From Saccoglossus kowalevskii (lineage: Eukaryota; Hemichordata; Enteropneusta; Harrimaniidae), in assembly GCF_000003605.2 (NCBI RefSeq), contig NW_003156235.1:83788-119031 (forward strand): 35,244 nt of DNA. Reading direction: 5' to 3'. Position numbers and translations under genes: made by a program. Numbering within the stretch: position 1 is the first letter of the stretch; the number at the start of each line of letters is the position of its first letter. Positions 35,123 through 35,244 of this stretch are shown here, piece after piece. The notes below the pieces were generated by a model. That model saw nothing but the letters and a program-made list of their open reading frames with translations. It did no database searches and was not told the DNA's origin.

Positions 35123-35244
35123 CAGTGGAATACTTTATTTTCGCTGGAATTAATTTTCGCTGAAAAGGCTTTTTGGGCTTTTTGCGGTATGGAATTTATT
35201 TTCACTGATTTCTGATGAGTTTAATGTGAAATATAGGAAAAAAA
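35123..35244. mobile_element. Possible left end of a TA-flanked MITE cut by the window edge
   Basis: After TA, the sequence CAGTGGAATACTTTATTTTC has the CAGTGG-type start common to Tc1/mariner-class MITEs, followed by internal repeats of AATTTATTTTC and TTTTCGCTG. No right end is visible, so this is tentative. Confidence 0.25.

Larger units (their letters stand above)
23973..35244 (+). other. Presumed first intron of the ERK gene, running off the window
   Basis: Over 11 kb follows the exon 1 donor without any recognisable second exon. I looked for the ERK exon 2 signature (VAIKK, then CQRTLREIKIL) and did not find it. Open frames on either strand here are AT-rich and motif-free, including a 126-residue frame at 30196-30576. 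The recognisable contents are MITEs at 26623, 29168 and 30890, a G14 run at 33932 and a motif cluster at 34085-34165. Confidence 0.6.

Overview
The window is AT-rich, intron-containing animal DNA with one run of 102 N. All three recognisable genes lie on the + strand. Canonical GT-AG introns, long introns, scattered small non-autonomous transposons and an ERK-type MAP kinase first exon point to a metazoan. The combination with an IFI44-like GTPase and a secreted proteinase K-like protease fits an invertebrate such as a mollusc, brachiopod, hemichordate or lancelet. I cannot place it more precisely from sequence alone.

Layout. (1) 517-1963: the three 3'-terminal coding exons of an IFI44-like GTPase; its 5' part is outside the window or not recognisable in 1-516. 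(2) 1964-8540: intergenic, with a degenerate 37-bp repeat, one TTAA-flanked MITE, a direct duplication around an (AT)n tract and a three-unit tandem repeat. (3) 8541-15985: a complete gene for a secreted S8 protease of proteinase K type. It has two inferred 5'UTR exon pieces, eight coding exons encoding 370 aa, and an inferred spliced 3'UTR whose intron carries a 24-bp minisatellite. Catalytic D130, H166, S318 and oxyanion N253 are all present. (4) 15986-23859: intergenic, dominated by a duplicated block (about 17.65-18.81 kb and 19.88-20.60 kb) and three copies of a hairpin-bearing, tRNA-like SINE candidate. One copy of the block carries a MITE; the other keeps the matching empty site. (5) 23860-23972: coding exon 1 of an ERK1/2-type MAP kinase. 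It is followed by more than 11 kb that looks like its first intron and runs to the window end, with several MITEs.

The three genes have no evident joint pathway: a presumed innate-immunity GTPase, a secreted protease and a signalling kinase. The most informative non-gene signals are a TTAA-specific MITE family with an internal empty-site control, the covarying hairpin in the SINE-like repeats, a likely GC-AG intron in the protease gene, and the minisatellite in its 3'UTR intron. No CRISPR, operon, tRNA or rRNA gene was seen.
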